A DNA stretch of 64,000 nt from Schizochytrium sp. TIO01 (Eukaryota; Sar; Bigyra; Thraustochytrida; Thraustochytriidae). The stretch covers positions 3,209,048 through 3,273,047 of the forward strand of contig SMSO01000031.1 of assembly GCA_004764695.1 (NCBI GenBank), written 5' to 3'. Below are positions 20,773 to 31,700 of this stretch, one piece after another (positions within the stretch are counted from its first letter, which is position 1; each line of letters begins with the position of its first letter). The position numbers and the translations under genes are program-made. The notes under the pieces were generated by a model. It had not been told where the DNA came from and made no database searches. It saw only the letters and a list, made by a program, of their open reading frames with translations.

Positions 20773-22761
20773 ATGTCTTCAGACGCGCTCCTTTCTCAGG
20801 TCTTTCCTGGGAACTTCTTTGTTGCACGTGTCAGTGCACTCAGTGATGCTGCTGGTAGCCACGAGTTCGTAGCTGATCAAGGTCCTTTGGACAAAAGCAA
20901 GGACGACGACCGAGCAAACGACAACGTGAAGCTTGCGGCGAGGTGCAAATACTGCTCTTCTTCAAGACTCGAACACAACCTTTCAATTCGATGGGCGTCT
21001 CGCAAAGGCCAGTTCAACGCAGTTGAGTCTATATTGGCTCTTCTGCAAGCAACGCGTCTCTTCTCCAGTGTTACTGAAGGAAAATCTTGGTTTGTGCAGC
21101 TCGTAAAACAATGTTGGAGCAGTCTCCCAGCTCTGTCACAACTTGATCTCGCAAAATTACGTAAAGCAGAATTGGTTGTTCAGTCCTCTTCTAGAAAAAC
21201 AGAGAAAATATCTAGCGATTTGGAGCTTGCCGCCGCACTTGACGAAGCCTACTTCAGTCTCTATTATGAAGCACGTGTTTCTTGCGCATCATTCAATGTT
21301 CGGCGTTGGGCCCCAGCAGCAGTATTTGATCGCCTCGAGTTAAAGTGGTGTGCAACACTAGAGTTGCGGCACTTAAGTCCAAGGTGCAGTGCGATCCTGG
21401 CCAGGTTTGAAACTAATCTATCTCAAGAGAATGAGTTGTATCGTCTTTGGCTGGCTCGCATCAAAGAAAATTTGAGAAGAGGAAATCAAATAGCAGATTT
21501 AGATATTTTCAATTCTCAGAGGCGTGTCTCATCAGCTGACTGGGCAGGTCGAGGCGAAGCACCCTTTAGTTCTGCATCTTCAGAACAATGGTTTGATACG
21601 TTGAGAGACTGGCCAGCACATCTGTATGCTTACGCCGTCCCTACGAATGAAGCCATTCGTATTATTACTCAACTTGGATCAATTGTTGAAATTGGGGCGG
21701 GTACAGGATTCTGGGCTTCTCTCATGCGTAAAAATGGTGCAGATTTAGTTGCTGCTGATATCGCTCCGCTTCTTCAACAGCGTGATCAATCAGGAACAAA
21801 ACGAGGCAAAAATAGAAGCAAACAATCCTCACGAGGCCGGATGAATGAATATCATGGGCAATTTTCTGCGTATACTTATATTGAGCCTATGGCGAAGGGT
21901 ACCCACGGTCCGTGTATGGATTCTCAGTGGGCAAATCGAGATGTACTTTTTCTATGTTACCCACCGCCTGGAACACCAATGGCAGAAAAAACTCTCGGCG
22001 AATTTCGAGGAAAGTACGTCGCTTTGGTTGGTGAATGGAATGGTACGACGGCTACCCAAAATTTTGAAGTAGCTCTGCATAAGTCATTTGACCTCTATAA
22101 GAGGTGCACACTACCAAATTGGCCCAATACAGCTAACGACTTAACAATTTGGCAACGCAAAAATGAGATCAAGAGCAAAAGTAATGAAAATATGGCGCAC
22201 CAAGTTTTGAAATGTGCCACATGTGAACGGTCGTTGGGCCAGGTCCCTGATCTTCGCCGATGTGCTCTTACGCGGGCTATATGTTTCTGTTCTCTCGACT
22301 GTTTCGAAATTGGCAAGGTCCTTTGGGTGGATGAATTGGCCATTCGTGGCATTTGCCAACCCGAGCAAGCTCTTGATGATATCTTTGAGAACGCCTTCGA
22401 CCTGTTATCATGGCCTTTTAAACTTCCGGTTGCGCCTAGGCCTGGTCTCTGTCAGCTGAGAGAAAAGATGCTTGCTCAAACGGAAATTTTGCAAGTGCAA
22501 TCGGAAGCTACCCCTCCCTGTGGCAAGGTGGGAAAGTCAATCCAGCTGATGCAAACAAAGAGCAAAAGAAAGCAAAAAACAACTGCCCCTATTCAAGAAC
22601 CACAACATCAATCTTCCCTGCCTCATCAGCCTAAAAAGCGTGCCCTGGTCCTTGAACTTGAGGACTCTGGACGGAAATCTAAGAAAAAAAATAAAAAACA
22701 AAAGTTCACGGCAAATTCGAACCAACAGAGTAAAACTGCAACAAAAAAAAAATCAAAATAG
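20773..22761 (+). CDS. Putative SAM-dependent methyltransferase with Cys-rich motif and Lys-rich tail
   Basis: 662 residues from the ATG at 20773, which sits in a GCCATG context. An upstream in-frame ATG at 20647 would add 42 residues, and the frame opens at a GTG at 20635. Residues about 303-314 hold a Rossmann-type motif I, VEIGAGTGFWA, followed by an acidic strand end, VAADIAP, as in class I SAM methyltransferases. A LFLCYPPPG segment at about 392-400 sits where motif IV with NPPY-like sequences occurs, and VALVGEWNG follows. A cysteine cluster at about 481-514 (CATC, then CALTRAICFCSLDC) suggests a small zinc-binding motif. The last ~70 residues are Lys/Gln/Ser-rich and could act as a nuclear or nucleolar signal. 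Substrate unknown; the YPPP variant resembles uncharacterised eukaryotic methyltransferases more than the N6-adenine enzymes. Single exon. Confidence 0.72.
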   Translation: MSSDALLSQVFPGNFFVARVSALSDAAGSHEFVADQGPLDKSKDDDRANDNVKLAARCKYCSSSRLEHNLSIRWASRKGQFNAVESILALLQATRLFSSVTEGKSWFVQLVKQCWSSLPALSQLDLAKLRKAELVVQSSSRKTEKISSDLELAAALDEAYFSLYYEARVSCASFNVRRWAPAAVFDRLELKWCATLELRHLSPRCSAILARFETNLSQENELYRLWLARIKENLRRGNQIADLDIFNSQRRVSSADWAGRGEAPFSSASSEQWFDTLRDWPAHLYAYAVPTNEAIRIITQLGSIVEIGAGTGFWASLMRKNGADLVAADIAPLLQQRDQSGTKRGKNRSKQSSRGRMNEYHGQFSAYTYIEPMAKGTHGPCMDSQWANRDVLFLCYPPPGTPMAEKTLGEFRGKYVALVGEWNGTTATQNFEVALHKSFDLYKRCTLPNWPNTANDLTIWQRKNEIKSKSNENMAHQVLKCATCERSLGQVPDLRRCALTRAICFCSLDCFEIGKVLWVDELAIRGICQPEQALDDIFENAFDLLSWPFKLPVAPRPGLCQLREKMLAQTEILQVQSEATPPCGKVGKSIQLMQTKSKRKQKTTAPIQEPQHQSSLPHQPKKRALVLELEDSGRKSKKKNKKQKFTANSNQQSKTATKKKSK

Positions 22762-23631
22762 GCAAAAACTACCAAGGAAGCTACATTTCCCTGTAATTAT
22801 TACTATCTCCCATTTCTTTCTCTACTAATACAAACATTCAAGGGGTTTGAAATAGAGAGGCCGTATTTAGGGCTTCATATTCAAGATGACAAATTAAAAC
22901 AAAATTTAGTGTCGAATGAAATCACAACCGTAGAACAACCCTGCGTGTTACTTGAAATTGTTACCACCGCTCTCTCGGAACTAATATTCTCACTTTTTCC
23001 CTCAACAACATGCTAAGAACATCTCTACAATCAGACAGCAGATACTCAGAACCCCCCAACATCCATTTATTAGCTATAAAGATTATCAGAGCTGACTCTA
23101 TTTCACCGGCAATAAAGCAAAGGTCCACAAACTAGGAGGTGATAAGGGAAACCAAGCCATCTCAGCTTCTAAAACAGTGCTGGCCTCAACGGATCAATGG
23201 GGTATATTACCAAGGAATGCCTTATACAATTTTTTCTTATATAGACTCTCGAATAGTTGTATTGGGGACACAAGTACTTAGTTACAACACATACTTCTAT
23301 AATACCCCTTTAACATACATGTGACGGTCTTAATGGTGTGAGAAGAGCTCAGTTGCAATTGCAGACCTTCCTGTAAAAGGGGTTATAGTTTTTTGGGCAC
23401 TTAGTTGTCTGGACAATCGCATTCGAAAGAATAATTGCAAACAAGCAAACCATTGACTGGTTGATCCACCTCGTCGGGTTGACCAGCTTATTTGTTTCTA
23501 GTTTGCGTGGCTGGTTGGCCAAGACGACTAGAGCTCTCGCGTCGTCGCGTTTCGTTTGATCTCGGAAGGTTGACTCCAATAGTGTCATTGTTTGATTGTA
23601 GTAGGTGCAAGTAAGGCTTGGATACCTGCTC
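22762..23631. other. Intergenic spacer
   Basis: No recognisable gene. The end near 23632 should hold the Tubby-gene promoter and 5' UTR. Confidence 0.4.
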
Positions 23632-25857
23632 ATGGCGACCGAAATCAGCGAAACCTTCTCTGACCGAGAGGAGGATGTTTCGCCCAGCAAGTCTTCGAAA
23701 AAGAAGTCTTCCTCTAGCAAAGATGGACTTGGCGAGCACTCCTCCAAGCACTCTAGCCGAAGCAAGAAACACAACCATGGTTCCGAAGATGACTTAGATG
23801 GACACTCGCGTTCTCATAGCAAAAGTGGAGACGACAAAAAGAAGAAGAAGAAGAAGCATCACAAAAAGTCCTCACACACCGACAAAATTGACGAAGAAGA
23901 CGGTGAGTGCAGTGATCCCGAAAATGCCAAAAAGGAAAAGAAGAAGAAATCATCCAAGAAATCCAAGCAATCAGAAAATGAGGACGTGGATGATGAAGAG
24001 GCTGCTAAGCGACGAGAGAAACGCCGCGAGGAGCGTAGACAGAGGCGCAAGTCAGCACACTCAGACGACGAAGCTAGCAACGAAAATGGTGAGGAGGCTG
24101 GCGAGGCCAAAGAGAAACATCGCAAGTCTAAGAGTAAACATTCATCATCAAAGTCAAAAAAGGAGAAATCCCACCGACACCGGCACCATGACAGCGACAA
24201 CGAAGAATCCCTGGAGGAAGATCAAAGGCTCCAGGAGGAGACTAAAGATGAGGGTCTGAGTGATGATGGGGGAGAGACTCGGCATCGCCATCATGATAAA
24301 AAATCCAAGAAGAAGAAGAAGGACAAGGATAAGGACAAGGACAAGGACAAGGACAAGGCAAAGAAAGAAAAGAAATCTAAAAACAGAGACGAGTCTTCTT
24401 CAAAGCATAAGAAAAAGTCATCATCTCGAGACAAGAATGGCATTAGTGGTCAGGAAAATGAAGATGACACTGGCAGTATTTCCGACCCCTATGAACGACA
24501 AGATCTTGATCGTAAATCTGAAGATCACGTGAATGACGAGGACGAAGAAGAGGAAAACGACGATGTTGGCTTCGGCGTAAGAACTCGAGACGCATTTGAC
24601 GTCTTCAATGCATATTCCCCCAGTGCTAAGGACAGCTATGAGGGCAAAAGTAATTGCAGCAGTGCAAGATCAAAAAATATGGATGATCTTGAAGAGCACG
24701 ACTTAGACGAGGATGCTATTGAGGAAGAGGGTGATGATGGCTCCGATGACGACGAGGGAGCACACCACAGTGGTGGATATTCACACCATGTAGCATCTCA
24801 CCTTTTCTCGGGCATGGACGATGTAGAGCAGTCTGCATGGAACAAGACGCTACCTACTGAAACTCGTGATGATTTGTATGTCGACGAGTTTTCCAGTGTT
24901 CAGGACCCGTCTCAAGAAATGACACAACGGATTCTCAAGCTGCGCAAGCTACTGTATGGCCCTGTTCCAGAGGGAGTGACACTAAAAGCCCAAATTGATC
25001 GTCACTACGATAACTCTGGAAACGTCTATTATTCATTTATTCTTCCTGTTGAAAGAGGAGATGGACTTCGCGATAAGCGTATGACGCTCATGATTGCAAA
25101 ATGTCGATCTGGGTTTAGTCTCAAGCCGACGTATGTCATTTCTCTTGAGCCGATCGACTTTAAGAAACGGTGCTCAAATCGTTCTGAGAGGTACTTTGGA
25201 AAAGTGCAGCTTATCAAAGGGGCTGATGCTCTTGGACTTGCCGGGCCTATGCAATACGTTCTTTATGATGACGGATACAACCCTAATCGAGTTGGTGGTC
25301 TAAGGGGCGAACCGCCTGTAGGCTTTGGCCGAAAAATGCTCGCCTCAGTCATTTTCGAAGATACTAAAGGTATTTCTGAAGACATGAACATGACTGTCGC
25401 TATTCCCAAAATCTCTCATCTTGAGGAAAAGGATATCGAACCCTCCATGGATCCTATAAAAACTCAGTTTAAGACTTTGGCAAGGTGCCACAACTTCTCA
25501 GTTCAGGAGAGGGTCATGGAAAGCGAAGAGGATTTGGAACACCACCCATTCCTGGATACAGCAGAAAACACCTTTATATCGGTAAATAAAATTCCAATGG
25601 GCTCCAAGAAGCGTTTGGCAATTTCAAATGAGTCAAGATTTCCTGTTGCACCCAGTATCAAAAATTTTGAAGTAAGTAGGGCTCCAGTAGCAGCAACTTC
25701 AAACCCTGAGCTTGGTCTTGCAAGAATTGGAAAGGAGCGCTTCTTTGTCTTAGCCCGTTATCCATTCTCTCCGTTCGAGGCCTTTGGCATTTGCATTGCC
25801 AAATTCGATGCTGCAAACTCCTATCGTTCTAAGTTGGGGCGCCGATTCTCTCTCTGA
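23632..25857 (+). CDS. Tubby-domain protein with long charged N-terminal region
   Basis: 741 residues from the ATG at 23632; a GTG at 23605 opens the frame but is not a start. Residues 1-440 are extremely Lys/Ser/Asp/Glu-rich and probably disordered, with poly-Lys runs and a tandem KD array encoded by AAGGAC repeats near 24319-24360. Residues about 441-741 match the Tubby C-terminal domain in order: a strand block ending YVISLEPIDF, FGKVQL, YVLYDDGYNPNR, then IKNFEVS, and finally FSPFEAFGICIAKFD close to the end, where animal tubby has LQAFAIALSSFD. Animal tubby/TULP proteins bind PI(4,5)P2 and IFT-A and deliver receptors to cilia; plant TLPs have other roles. The N-terminal IFT-A-binding helix is not obvious here. 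Domain call is strong; a ciliary role is inferred. Confidence 0.88.
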   Translation: MATEISETFSDREEDVSPSKSSKKKSSSSKDGLGEHSSKHSSRSKKHNHGSEDDLDGHSRSHSKSGDDKKKKKKKHHKKSSHTDKIDEEDGECSDPENAKKEKKKKSSKKSKQSENEDVDDEEAAKRREKRREERRQRRKSAHSDDEASNENGEEAGEAKEKHRKSKSKHSSSKSKKEKSHRHRHHDSDNEESLEEDQRLQEETKDEGLSDDGGETRHRHHDKKSKKKKKDKDKDKDKDKDKAKKEKKSKNRDESSSKHKKKSSSRDKNGISGQENEDDTGSISDPYERQDLDRKSEDHVNDEDEEEENDDVGFGVRTRDAFDVFNAYSPSAKDSYEGKSNCSSARSKNMDDLEEHDLDEDAIEEEGDDGSDDDEGAHHSGGYSHHVASHLFSGMDDVEQSAWNKTLPTETRDDLYVDEFSSVQDPSQEMTQRILKLRKLLYGPVPEGVTLKAQIDRHYDNSGNVYYSFILPVERGDGLRDKRMTLMIAKCRSGFSLKPTYVISLEPIDFKKRCSNRSERYFGKVQLIKGADALGLAGPMQYVLYDDGYNPNRVGGLRGEPPVGFGRKMLASVIFEDTKGISEDMNMTVAIPKISHLEEKDIEPSMDPIKTQFKTLARCHNFSVQERVMESEEDLEHHPFLDTAENTFISVNKIPMGSKKRLAISNESRFPVAPSIKNFEVSRAPVAATSNPELGLARIGKERFFVLARYPFSPFEAFGICIAKFDAANSYRSKLGRRFSL
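24319..24360 (+). repeat. AAGGAC hexanucleotide repeat within coding sequence
   Basis: About seven AAGGAC units (one AAGGAT) encode a Lys-Asp dipeptide array in the disordered part of the Tubby protein. It is likely to be length-polymorphic. Confidence 0.85.
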
Positions 25858-26335
25858 TTGTCGGGCAAAGTCTTCTAACTTTAATATATCACCTATGTGC
25901 GTTTGAACGAACACATCGACTGCAAAGTATCCACTAATATTAATGAAGATATACTTTCTAAAATATTGTTTGAGTAATGAATCGAATGACTTGTACTACG
26001 TATCAGGAATTAGATTTTGTAAACATAAGGCGAATGACGGAATACCTACCTATCTGGTATAAATATCTTTAATTTTAAAAAAGGAAACGAAAAAAAGTTT
26101 ATTATTTTAATTTTTAATTAAAGTAATGTTTTAATTTTATAATTTAAACAAAATTAATTTTGGATAATCTCATTTTATAATTCTGAGTCCTAAAATTTAT
26201 ACCTCGTTTGACTGTATCGTTCTAGGTTGTAATTGAGAATATAGTACCGGTATGACCAGACGCCATTGCATAAGGCAGCAGGTTCATATCGTCGCAGAAC
26301 AGCAATAATGACTACAGGGGGAATGCAAGTTCAGC
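25858..26335. other. Convergent AT-rich spacer
   Basis: Lies between convergent genes and is strongly AT-rich around 26070-26180. It presumably carries both 3' UTRs and poly(A) signals. Confidence 0.5.
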
Positions 26336-27310
26336 TTATAGATCATGATCCGACATGCCCTTCACACGAAGCAGGAACTTAGAGGGGTTATACTCAAATT
26401 GTAAAGGGGCGCCGACAGAGAGTCTTAAAGGGTGGTTGTGAACTGAGCGGCGAATATCAGTCTCTTTGCATTCGAGTGTATCCATGCAAGAAGCTTCGTA
26501 GGTAATAACTTGTCCCTTTCGAGAGAATGTACGAAGCATAGGATCATCTGGGCTACCGACAAATGAAGCAAACACTTCGGGCAGGACCAGCGTGGCCTCT
26601 GCCTGTACCATTTGCGGATGTCCACTAACGGTGACTGAAAGGCTATTCCGAAGCATGCGGCGAATCTGGATACGAAGAGACTTAACCAAGTTTGCACGAG
26701 TGCTAGCTTTGAGCTCATATTCATCAGCTTGTTGATTGGCTTGGATTTTTGCTTCTACTCCCTGCCCTGAACGTGAGCTCATAAGCGCAGATGCATACGA
26801 AGAAGATGAAGACGACGATGAAGAGGAGGATGTCATCGTCCCAGAAGCACTAAGGTGTTGACCAGAGTAACCTATCGGTTGAACAGGCGCGGGTCTGGCA
26901 ACAACCCCCCTAACGTTCTCGCTAGTGCTCACTCCAAGTGCTGGGCGATCTGGTTGGTCTACCACTGTACGGCGGACCTTTGTTCTTGGGTTTTCCTTCC
27001 CTTGAAGTGAGCGTTTGGCAAGGACCTCTTCACGAGCACGTTTAGTTGCTATTTCGACAGCTTCTTTCATTTCACGCTCCCGTTGCATTCGTCTCTTACG
27101 TTTTTCCACCTTGGCATGATAGACGTCTGCACCATGCACACTAATGGCAAGCTTCTCAAGATCCTGCTTGCGATAGAAAGTTACGCCTCGACCAATGCCA
27201 AACATTGACATTTGCTGCTCACAGGGTTGAATCTGCTTCAGGTGCTTGCTGTCAAGAAAATACTCCTTTCGCGCGTCCATTGTGGAAAGCATATCGTCAA
27301 ATAAGTTCAT
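26336..27310 (-). CDS. Small basic protein with XPA C-terminal-like segment
   Basis: 324 residues from the ATG at 27308-27310. Residues about 8-65 resemble the DNA-binding C-terminal domain of the nucleotide-excision-repair protein XPA. DARKEYFLDSKHL aligns with the DAKxEYxLxxxDL start of that domain, and FYRKQDLEKLAISVHG with its YLxxQVxxxALxxWG helix. The XPA zinc finger that normally precedes it is absent; the protein begins only eleven residues upstream. A basic helix (about 66-110, KRKRRMQRERE) follows, then a Ser-rich linker with a run of about a dozen serines near 160-172. A C-terminal region of about 110 residues (215-324) looks folded but matches no family I know. A nucleic-acid role is plausible, but the similarity is short and needs a profile search. 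Divergent with the exportin gene, 1.4 kb apart. Confidence 0.6.
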   Translation of the reverse strand: MNLFDDMLSTMDARKEYFLDSKHLKQIQPCEQQMSMFGIGRGVTFYRKQDLEKLAISVHGADVYHAKVEKRKRRMQREREMKEAVEIATKRAREEVLAKRSLQGKENPRTKVRRTVVDQPDRPALGVSTSENVRGVVARPAPVQPIGYSGQHLSASGTMTSSSSSSSSSSSYASALMSSRSGQGVEAKIQANQQADEYELKASTRANLVKSLRIQIRRMLRNSLSVTVSGHPQMVQAEATLVLPEVFASFVGSPDDPMLRTFSRKGQVITYEASCMDTLECKETDIRRSVHNHPLRLSVGAPLQFEYNPSKFLLRVKGMSDHDL

Positions 27311-28711
27311 GATGTCTAGTTAATCTTCTGAATTATGTAATCCAGATTAAGCTTTTAGGTGCTCACTAGCTTCAAGACGTTTTGCCTGCACCTATCACAA
27401 GCAAGGTCCTTCAAACCCCTCAAACAGAGCGCTACTACGCTTTTAAAAAAAGGTTAGGCGATGCCCGATGCCCTAAGGATGGCTTCCTCCCCCTGTTGAC
27501 AGCCGCCAACAGGAGCTTTACGAGGCCTCTGTAGATGCCAAAGACTTAGCAATAATGCAAATCCTGAGACCTTCCCTGCACAGGGCCATCGATTCGTTTC
27601 GTATCCGCTGTGTGTAGTTGTACGTTGTTGCTGCTTATTCTCTGTCTTCCTGGCTCGCCAAAAGTTCTTCTAAGAGTTATTTATAACGAATAGGATGCCT
27701 ATGGAAAAATACGCAGTCTAGTTTAAGTCCTATAAAACAGTACCAAGCAGAGTACTTTACTACGTTTTAAGGGGGTATTAAACAATTTTAGACAAGTCTT
27801 CGCGACACATTTACACTATTCCATTGGTAATTTATATTTATACACAGTTATTGCCATTGTTTATAAATATAAAGTGTTAATATACACCCTGTTTGTATTG
27901 AAGTAAAAAAGTTGAGGTACTAATACTCAGGACCGAGACCTCCATCATCATCCATAAACTTGTAAAATAAAAAGCTCAAACAAACGTTCACAAAGCCTTA
28001 AGTTTCATGCGCGAATCCTTTCGGTCACTCCATGGATGAAGGGTTATGATTCAATCTTTGACAGAAGGAGCTGCATCTGAATATCTTAACTCATGGACTC
28101 CTCGCAAAGCACTGCAAGAAGAGTTGGTGAAGGAAAGGCAGCCAAAAGTCCAGGGACGAGCAAGCAAAATGGATATGCAAAAGGTGAAACTGCTGGGAGC
28201 GCCATGAGTTTGTTTGGTTAGTCCTAATTGTTACTAATACGGATAGTAGTTATGCTCTCGCGTTGTTCTGATTATTGTTTTGGAACATCAAAATATATCG
28301 AGTACTATATAAAGCACTAATAAAGAGCCTTATCGCGCGGTTGTAGTAGAGATGAACAGAAGATGGAGAGATGAAAAGAGAAGCAGGAAAGTAGATGGAT
28401 CTAAATTCAAATTCAAATCGTCATCCACCTTCTTCACGTTCGCGCTCAGCGCGAGGCAGCATACCTGCCAGGTGTTGCAGGTTATCTCTTTCTCTTCGCT
28501 TTCTCGGACCTTTACGCTCTTCCCTTGCGACGTGGCGCGGCTCCGCTGGGATCCTTTTGTTTCGTTGGCGTCCTTTGATCCGTGATCGAGTGGCACCTCA
28601 GTTTTTGAGGGCCTTTCTTCGTTTAGATTTTAGACAAACTTAAGACCTCTCCGTCTTTTCTTCTTTTTCTTCTCTTTTGGAGAGGTTAGTCTGATCTGAA
28701 AACTTGAGAGT
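27311..28711. other. Divergent promoter region
   Basis: 1.4 kb between head-to-head genes, presumably with both promoters. An ATG-started 42-codon frame at 28093-28221 (basic, Ser/Gly/Lys-rich, ending MSLFG) is the only coding-like stretch, and a GTTAGT donor-like sequence overlaps its stop. Pyrimidine-rich tracts lie near 28650-28680, just before the exportin start. Confidence 0.4.
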
Positions 28712-31700
28712 ATGGCGACCTTTGGAGATAACTCAGGCATGGCAAGCCATGTGCAGGACCCTTCAATGCTCGTACAAGCACTGCAAACAGTCTATGATAA
28801 AAATACACGCTCGGATATTCGCCAGCAGGCTCAAGCTGTCTTAGATCAGTTTGCGAATCAACCTCGGACCTCGCTAGATGGACTTATGCTTTATGTGATG
28901 GCATCGAGGGGAAACCAACCGGATTATGTCCGCATGTACTCGCTAAGTGCGGCACTCCGCTCACTGACAACGCACTGGAAAGATCTCGCACAACCAGACC
29001 AGGAGCGCGTAAAGGAGGCCGCTCTGGAAATTCTTTGGGAGGGGTTGCAGGACCAAGAAGCTATTTTCATCAAGACAAAACTTGCCTCTATCCTGGTGGA
29101 ACTCGCCAAACGATCCTGGCCACAACAGTGGCCTAACTTCCTCAACGCGCTCGAGAAAGCAGCTGCCAAAAGTATTACGCGAGCGGAACTTGTTCTCAGT
29201 GTTTTGAGGGAACTTACGGAGGACTGCACTAACTCTGATTTTAATGCTTCGCTTTCAACCGAACGACGCTCCGATATCATGCAAGGCCTACGCGGATCCT
29301 TGGAGGACCTTCTTCAAATGATTTTCCGACTCTTAGAGAGCGCCCATGCTGGTGCTCGTGATGCTGTTGGACAAGCTAATGTAGCGGTTTTAGACAGCAA
29401 TCTTGCTCTTGCCAAAGCAGGTCTTGGCGCTCTGGAACTCTTGGCTGATCTCGCGCCTGTTCAGTCGCTGATCAGTCACAATCTCGTGGGTGCTGTAAAT
29501 GCGTTTGCCCAATCTATTCCGGGTGTTCCAGAAGGAGATGGAAGCCGCCAAGTTCAGAAGGCAGCATGGCTCTGCATCACCTCCTTGGCCCAAAAATCTA
29601 CATCAGATAGAAACACTTCAGTAGATATGCTCGGTTTTGCTTGCTCCATGACAAATGTTGTAGCGGGCTCGTTCAAGCTCGCTCCTTTGCGAGGGCTGGT
29701 TTCCACTCAACGAGAATGTGCTTCTTTGGACGCAATATGGCCTCTATACTCACTGCCTAATGATGACAGTACCGACCAAGTAGAATCTGCTCTTCTTGAC
29801 ATGGAAGAGGTACATGTTGCCCTTGCTCAGGCAGTTACACAAATGACGAATCAATACTTTGCACAACTTTTGAGCGAGGCTGATGCAAATAGGGCAGGTG
29901 ATGGTCCTCGTGCACGCGAAGCTTTGGCTAATCTATTGCAAATGTTGATGCAATTACTTTGCCAGCCTAGTGTCAGAGTGCGAAGCGCTTCAATCAATGG
30001 CTGGCTCTTCCTTTCACGAACATGGCAATCAGAAGAAGAGAAGCGTGCGCCCTCGGTGTCTACACCTGAAGGATGCGCATTGCTTGAAAGGCAAATTGTT
30101 CTGATCTGGCGTTGCCTTGCTGATCATATCCTCACGCTTGGTGCTCCTGATTCCCCATCTTCTCCACTTTGGCCTGCAGCCGCATTTGCCTTGGAAGCAT
30201 ATGATGACCATAGTGATTTTATCGCCGCAATGGATGCAACGAGAGCCCAGACTTTGCTTGTGATGCAGGCTCTGACCAAACTTTCTCCTGTTAATGCTTT
30301 GCGCTTTCTTCGTTTACGGATTGCGTTAGTTCGCTCTCCACCTTCTTCTCCGCCTGATGATGCTTCTCTGGGCCAGGGGGTACGGGCTTTGCACGTGGAG
30401 CTAGACGACTCCAGGTTCTTCTCCAATGACGACTCCTTCCCCGAAGGCGTGGAGCTCGAAAGCCCACGCCAGGCCTATGTTACAGGTTCTCTAGTATGGC
30501 TCGTTGACGGAATAGTGCGCGACGTTGCAAATGATATTTTTGCTCAATTTGGTCAACTCAACCAACTTGGACAACAAGCCAACAACACAAGTGCTGGCCA
30601 GGCTGCGATTGAACTTCGTCTGGTTCTTGAGGAAGTTCTCAGTTTCAATGAGCGTGCTGTCGGCGACGCACTAGGCGTTTTGCACGTTCTCTCGCGCCTG
30701 AGCAAGTGTTATGGATCGACTCCAGATGGTCCTTCTACATTTTTGTTTCCTGTTCTGAACAAAATGTTTTCTTGTGCTACTTTTCACAAACCAAATGAGC
30801 AAGGTGATGTACCATACTCTGCTGATACATTGAGTATTCGTAAGCGTGCTGGCAGCGCCTTGCTGGAGATCTGTACTCAACTTGCTGAAGGCAACGCATC
30901 TTCCCCGGAAATCCGTGCTCACATGGCTTCGCTTTTGCCAGCATTTTGCGAAAATGTGCTGAATGTGCTAAATGCAAGCGGTGCAAGGATAGAGAATCAG
31001 GAGAAGATTGTTTTGCATGAGGTTCTTGTAGTTGTAAGCAACACTCTCCCAAGCGGCGAGGAACAGGATCGTTTTATTGGGGAACTCGTTGCTCAGCCCC
31101 TGCGGACCTGGACATCGCCTGAAATGACTCAAATAGGCTCGTCTCCAGAAAATTTGGCTGCTGCTTTGAGACGATGCGAACGTGACCAAACACTACAAGA
31201 AGGACGGCGTTCACTTTCTCTTTTACTTGCAATGGCGCGGCGCACGAAGGGTCGCACAGGTTATGTGCGCCCATTTGCACGATATTGGGCAGATATCCTC
31301 CCGAACATGTTTAACTTTGTTCGCTCATTGCATGCCCTATCTCGGGAGCGTGCTAAATATCAAGATTTGCTTTTCGTTCATCCTGACGAAATGCGCGTTA
31401 TGATGGGCAAGTTTGGAGGAACTAATACAACATGGCCAGACAGCGCGAACAATATCTATGTACTACATGCATTGAACCAGCTCCGTGAAGTTTTGTATTC
31501 TGGTATTGGTCGGGCTGCGCGGTACCAAATGGTAGGCGCCTTTGGTTTTCCGCAAGCCAAGGAGTTGCTCAGCGAAGTACTTCTTTCCAACCTGGAGTAC
31601 TTGGAAAATCGCTTTATCTATCGTTTGATTCAAGGACTTGTCGTGCCTTGTATCATGTCTTGCCCCACAGACTTCATTGACCCGTTTCTACTGCCTGTCA

